From Chloroflexota bacterium (lineage in GTDB: Bacteria; Chloroflexota; Dehalococcoidia; Tepidiformales; Tepidiformaceae), in assembly GCA_021823905.1 (NCBI GenBank), contig JAKALX010000154.1:1-8328 (forward strand): 8,328 nt of DNA. The letters run 5' to 3'. This document shows positions 5,701 to 8,328 of this stretch, piece after piece; the stretch's first letter is position 1, and every line of letters starts with the position of its first letter. The notes beneath the pieces were generated by a model. That model saw only the letters and a list, made by a program, of their open reading frames with translations. It made no database searches and was not told the DNA's origin. The translations under genes and the position numbers were made by a program.

Positions 5701-8170
5701 CGCCCAGGTGGTCGGGCCGGCGATGGCGAACGGCCTTGCCGCGCAGCGCAGCACGGCCGAAGCGGCTGAGCAGCGCATCGTCGCCGCCGTTGCCGCCGCC
5801 GCCGCCCGCGAGTCCGATCCCGGCGCGCTCGTCCACGCCATCCTCCAGCCGCTGCGCGAGCTCTTCCCCCGTCCGACGCTTGCCTACGGCTATGTTGACG
5901 GGGCTGACGTCGTTTACCCCGTACCAGGCGGCGGCGTCGATCGTCTGCCGATCAGCCGCCACCACCGGCTGGCCGACGTCGTCGGCCAGGTCGTCGCCCC
6001 CGAGCTGGCCGATGACGTCCCCACGGGAGACCGCTTTCGCGAGCTTGGCGTGCATGCCGTCGCTGTCACCGTTGCCCGCTCTGGAGGAGTCACGGTCGGC
6101 TTTCTGCTCACCGGCTCCCGGCAGGCAGGCTACCGTTTTGGCGAACGGGAGTCGCGCATCTTCCGGCTCATCGCCCAGATCATCGGGCCCGCCATGGAGT
6201 CCGCCCGCGCCGCCCAGCGCGCCGTCGAAGAGGCCCGCGAGCAGCGCCTCCTCGCCGAGATAGCCGCCGCGGCCGCCCGCGAACCCACGGAAACCGGCCT
6301 CCTGCGCGGCATCATCCCGCCCTTCCGCGAGGCGATCCCGAAGGTCGTCCTCGGTTTCGGCGTTCCGGAAGGCGACACCCTTGTGCACGTTTCCCGCGAC
6401 GGACCCCGCCGCGTCGCGCTCTTGCCCGCCGACCACGCCGCCATCGAGGAGGGCCAGTACGTTCTGGTCGGCCTCCCCGACTCCATGCCCGCTGACCACC
6501 CCGCGCGGGTCTGGAAGATCGCAAGCGCCGCGATTACCGCGACGTACTCAGCCGGCCAGGCCACCGGTCTTCTCTATGTGGGCACCAGCGACCCCGAGTT
6601 CAGCTTCGGCGAAAGGGATCTCCAGCTCATCCAGCGTGCCGCCCAGGTTGTTGGCCCGGCCATGGCGAGCGTGCGCCGTGCCGCGCAGGTGGCCCAGCAG
6701 AGCGCCCTCTACCAGCTCATGTTCGAGTCGCTCTCGGAGGCTGTCGTCCTCCTCGACCACAACCTCCAAACCGTGTTCGCAAACGAGCCCGGCAAGCGCC
6801 TGATGGACCTTGTCGATCCTGAGCGCCGTCTCCGGACGGTCGACGAGCATGCCCGGCGCATGCCCAGGGACGCCCGCGAGGCGTTCCGCCGCGCCGTAAC
6901 CGAGCGAGTCCCCTGCAAGGGCCGCGTCGAGATCCATGCCTCCACCGGCAGCGCCTGGTACGACTACGAGCTGGTTCCGCTCGACGATCCCGGCCTTTCG
7001 CTCCTTGCCGTCGCCAGCGACGTTACCGAAGCCGTCCTTCGTCACGACGAGGAGGAGGCTCGCCGCGAGCAGATGGAGCAGGCGTCCCGCCTCGCCGCCC
7101 TCGGCGAGCTCATCGGCGGTGTCGCCCACGAACTCAACAATCCACTCACCGCTATCCTTGGCTTCGCCGAGGTGCTCGCCAAATCCGAAGCGCGAGAGGG
7201 GATCTCCGAGGAGCTCGCGATCATCCGAAAAGAGGCGTTGCGCGCGCGCAACGTCGTGCGCGACCTTCTCGTCATCGCTCGCCCCGGGCAGTTGGAGCCC
7301 ACCCGCGTCGACCTTCACGATGTTGCCGCTCATATCGGCCGTCTGCGCCAGAACAGTTGGGTTGCCGGCGGGATCACCGCGACCGTCGAAATCCAGGACC
7401 CATGCGAGGTCTGGGGCAACGAGACCCAGCTCACCCAGGTGCTCCTCAACCTCGTCACCAATGCCGAGCACGCGCTCGAGGACACGGCACGGCGTGAGCT
7501 CATCATCTGCGCCCGCCGCGCTGGCGGCTCCGTGGTCCTCGAAGTCTCCGACACCGGACGGGGCATGGACGAAGCAACGGCGGCTCGCGTCTTTGAGCCG
7601 TTCTTCACGACCAAGCAGGGACTGGGCACCGGCCTCGGCCTCAGCCTCTCCTACTCCATCGTTCGCTCTCACAACGGGACGATCGAAGTCGAATCGCGCC
7701 CTGGTCGCGGCGCGACCTTCCGGCTGGTCTTGCCCGCTCCAGACGGGCCGGCCGTCCTCTCCTTGCCGGTTCAGCCGCGTATGGCCCCGGCTGGCGTCCG
7801 CGTGCTCGCCATCGACGACGAACCCAGCCTGCGCAAGGTTATCCAGCGTCTCGTCTCCAGCATGGGCCACCAGTGCACCGTGGCCGACACCGTCGACAGC
7901 GCCCTCGCCTTGCTGCTGACCGAGCCGTTCGACGTCGTCATCTGCGATTACCGCCTTGCCTCCGAGACGGCCGACGTCATCGTGGAGCGGCTTGCCGACG
8001 TCGCGCCCGAGCTCGTCAGCAGGGTCGTGATCGCCACCGGCGCAACCACCGACGCCGGCGTCCTCGAACTGGTAGCGCGCTACGGGCTCCAACTCGTGGC
8101 CAAGCCTTACGGCTTCGACGAGATCGCAAACCTCATCAACTCCGCCGGCCGGGAAGCGGCTGCCTCGTAG
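2750..8170 (+). CDS. Giant cytoplasmic hybrid histidine kinase: eight GAF-like domains, PAS, HisKA, HATPase_c, receiver
   Basis: The protein has 1806 residues from the ATG at 2750 and no visible membrane segment or signal peptide, so it is a soluble sensor kinase. Residues 16-680 hold four GAF-like units and 689-1312 hold four more of a second type. These are joined by short charged helices such as AEQR or EEAREQR linkers. A PAS-like domain lies at about 1320-1430, ending in the usual DVTE. HisKA is at about 1446-1512 with VAHELNNPL and phospho-accepting His1460. HATPase_c is at about 1556-1664 with N-box LLNLVTNAEHAL (Asn1571), G1 box DTGRGM (1601-1606), FEPFFTTK and G2 box GLGTGLGLSLS. The receiver (1683-1800) has Asp1689/Asp1690, phospho-acceptor Asp1733, Thr1763 and Lys1785, all intact. 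The GAF cysteines are not in a bilin-binding Cys-His context. An in-frame GTG at 2660 would add 30 unlike residues. Neither start has a clear Shine-Dalgarno sequence. Ligands and the downstream partner are unknown. Confidence 0.93.
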   Translation: MNMAFFGTGGEGPAQHCLLDLAGLLGRRDSIAELFTAFATRLAQDVSLDYASLVLFEEDRRFVRVAGSYPRDRSFAATGTSWPERDMPISRARPDPTGRQFLTAGEEPLSTRELSAAGFQLVWCAPLLDGTEVFGLLTVARRAADRFAEPETDLFRRAAGLLGATVRRELELEGARRTAARTEILNELALLLNAGEPVRTLFDRILAVLEEAIAFDYVSLMTPGPQPGELVMAGSRPALGLAGGSVVTPSAIGLSASVAAGAEVIQYRADRTPGHWATELRERGVTRLVSAVLQHKSELLGLFTVGRFRNARFTPADEAFLATVGIILSQAIARQARRNALGAGVVRAEQEAARNRLLNDLAVLLHAGEPIEAFFDRLRSVLAPVLPFDFMSLLVRDSEDEPFLIQAGVEPRELVVEGPRISFERMQFDPDRPVRTLVRVFDPDRLDIYRAPAMAALGLRSAAACILREGGVVLGVLSVARRDPSGFEAEEVAFLEILVTILAQAIGQRRRLAQARAETGRRELLTELSILLNNGEPVEALFGRLPHLVRSAVDFDYAGIALAMPAAEPALKTLDWWREEPAPSESRGLGQGLFSVDGFAAYPAGVFQFEPQSDDPSGAPFAAMGLRRSAITVLRHQGEVLGAFHLSRFEDRRFRTDEVAFLDIVGKLLAQALASQRRVERAQAEAEARRVVGEAAAIAAREPDRRRLVSHLTAALASWIPDPVVAFGFVDGDRISYDDETMGRVDAVMGQFAREAVAAGQLVGDEPPTIDPPAPRIVRLAEIGAHAWSITSARSAGQVVGLLIVASRTPGYRFSERKLESFREIAGTAGPAIANALAGARARRDAAEQRALADVAAVAAREPDPTALAAALEPALEPLIPRPTVEFCFLDGDELLYHSPRHGRAGINPGPYAKQALSQGQIVVEGVPADLQPTAAAWFREDAVARHVLTAARSAGATVGLLVTGTRESSHRFSERDLELLGRIAQVVGPAMANGLAAQRSTAEAAEQRIVAAVAAAAARESDPGALVHAILQPLRELFPRPTLAYGYVDGADVVYPVPGGGVDRLPISRHHRLADVVGQVVAPELADDVPTGDRFRELGVHAVAVTVARSGGVTVGFLLTGSRQAGYRFGERESRIFRLIAQIIGPAMESARAAQRAVEEAREQRLLAEIAAAAAREPTETGLLRGIIPPFREAIPKVVLGFGVPEGDTLVHVSRDGPRRVALLPADHAAIEEGQYVLVGLPDSMPADHPARVWKIASAAITATYSAGQATGLLYVGTSDPEFSFGERDLQLIQRAAQVVGPAMASVRRAAQVAQQSALYQLMFESLSEAVVLLDHNLQTVFANEPGKRLMDLVDPERRLRTVDEHARRMPRDAREAFRRAVTERVPCKGRVEIHASTGSAWYDYELVPLDDPGLSLLAVASDVTEAVLRHDEEEARREQMEQASRLAALGELIGGVAHELNNPLTAILGFAEVLAKSEAREGISEELAIIRKEALRARNVVRDLLVIARPGQLEPTRVDLHDVAAHIGRLRQNSWVAGGITATVEIQDPCEVWGNETQLTQVLLNLVTNAEHALEDTARRELIICARRAGGSVVLEVSDTGRGMDEATAARVFEPFFTTKQGLGTGLGLSLSYSIVRSHNGTIEVESRPGRGATFRLVLPAPDGPAVLSLPVQPRMAPAGVRVLAIDDEPSLRKVIQRLVSSMGHQCTVADTVDSALALLLTEPFDVVICDYRLASETADVIVERLADVAPELVSRVVIATGATTDAGVLELVARYGLQLVAKPYGFDEIANLINSAGREAAAS
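2795..4789 (+). repeat. GAF array A: four related GAF-like domains (kinase residues 16-680)
   Basis: Four units of about 167-173 residues recur. The start signature is clear in units 2-4: NELALLLNAGEP (186-197), NDLAVLLHAGEP (359-370) and TELSILLNNGEP (526-537). Unit 1 is more diverged (LLDLAGLLGRRDS, 18-30). Each then has an F-D-Y or L-D-Y strand with aromatic or hydrophobic neighbours. Each ends with an LTVAR-like strand and an F-x-x-x-(D/E)E helix: LTVARR at 137, FTVGRF at 303, LSVARR at 477 and FHLSRF at 644. Unit 2 carries NARFTPADE (310-318), resembling the NKFDE motif of cyclic-nucleotide GAF domains, but this form is also common in GAF domains that bind nothing known. Confidence 0.8.
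4814..6685 (+). repeat. GAF array B: four closely related GAF-like domains (kinase residues 689-1312)
   Basis: Four units repeat every 157-160 residues and resemble one another more than they resemble array A. Each opens with an Ala-rich helix ending in AAREPD or a close variant (REPD at 701, REPD at 861, RESD at 1020, REPT at 1177). Then comes a strand ending in a (V/L)DGD-type turn, at least in units 5-7. An inner strand SARSAGQVVGLL or variant follows, then an F-(S/G)-E-R helix (RFSER, RFSER, RFGER, SFGER) and a closing (A/I)GPA(I/M) helix: TAGPAIA, VVGPAMA, IIGPAME, VVGPAMA. The four copies are already diverged, so this is an old duplication within the gene. Confidence 0.8.
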
Positions 8171-8176
8171 TACAGG

Positions 8177-8211
8177 CAATCGACAATCGGCAACCAACAA
8201 TCGACAATCCC
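8177..8211. repeat. Degenerate tandem heptamer repeat (consensus CAATCGA)
   Basis: Five units stand at exact 7-base spacing: CAATCGA, CAATCGG, CAACCAA, CAATCGA and CAATCCC. They begin 7 bases after the kinase stop and end 3 bases before the HIT-family ATG, filling almost the whole 44-base gap. The unit differs from the heptamer at 1653-1701, so there are at least two repeat families in the window. It takes the place where a ribosome binding site would be expected, and none is visible. Confidence 0.75.
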
Positions 8212-8214
8212 CTC

Positions 8215-8328
8215 ATGCCCGCTGATTGCCTCTTCTGCAAGATGGCCGCCGGCGAGATCGCCGTCCCTCGGATCGCCGAAAACGACCACGCTTTCGCCAT
8301 CCGCGACATCAACCCCCGAGCGCCCGTC
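8215..8328 (+). CDS. HIT-family (histidine triad, HinT-like) protein, N-terminal part
   Basis: Only the first 38 residues are in the window. They match the start of HinT-type histidine triad proteins, nucleotide-binding phosphoramidases of about 110-140 residues. CLFCK (5-9) is the usual CxFCxI-type opening, AGEI follows at 12-15, and RDINPRAPV (30-38) matches the family's DINPQAPVH segment. The catalytic HxHxH triad would lie beyond the window edge. The ATG at 8215 gives the usual family start, although no in-frame stop separates it from the kinase end and no Shine-Dalgarno sequence is visible. It lies 44 bases after the kinase stop on the same strand with no terminator between, so it could be co-transcribed. 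Confidence 0.88.
   Translation, partial: MPADCLFCKMAAGEIAVPRIAENDHAFAIRDINPRAPV

Noticed and set aside
2795..6685. GAF domains as bilin-binding phytochrome or cyanobacteriochrome modules
   Set aside because: The few cysteines (for example 124, 465 and 888) lie in beta strands and none is in the expected Cys-His chromophore context.
6548..8200. Long minus-strand open frame (550 codons) opposite the kinase core; another at 5168-6499
   Set aside because: Both lie opposite well-defined kinase domains and have Gly/Asp/Val-rich sequence without motifs; they reflect codon bias on the sense strand.

Overview
The window is GC-rich bacterial DNA (long antisense open frames, strong G/C third-position bias) with ordinary chromosomal genes and no phage, transposon or plasmid genes. 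The lineage cannot be fixed from one window. A very large soluble GAF-rich histidine kinase, heptanucleotide repeats between genes and several starts without a Shine-Dalgarno sequence would suit Chloroflexota, but this is a tentative inference.

Left part (1-2489), all on the minus strand, in order of transcription: a Tat-type lipoprotein of the DsbA/thioredoxin_4 class (1707-2489), a methylated-DNA--protein-cysteine methyltransferase (1089-1619), a PaaI-like hotdog thioesterase (582-1019), and a DinB/YfiT-family protein cut by the left edge (1-465). The gaps are 87, 69 and 116 bases, so one operon is not certain. The 69-base gap holds a perfect 7+3+7 inverted repeat just upstream of the thioesterase, which looks like an operator. 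The 87-base gap is largely filled by a degenerate tandem heptamer.

Middle and right part (2750-8170), plus strand: one 1806-residue cytoplasmic hybrid histidine kinase. Its domain order, read from the sequence, is eight tandem GAF-like domains, PAS, HisKA, HATPase_c and a C-terminal receiver. The eight GAF-like units fall into two subfamilies of four (units 1-4 and 5-8), suggesting two separate tandem expansions within one gene. This is the most striking object in the window.

Right edge: a second, unrelated tandem heptamer (8177-8211) fills the short gap after the kinase and ends three bases before the start of a HIT-family (histidine triad) protein cut by the window edge. No RNA genes, CRISPR arrays or insertion sequences were seen. 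The 260 bases between the divergent dsbA-like and kinase genes hold two 10-base palindromes but no convincing promoter.
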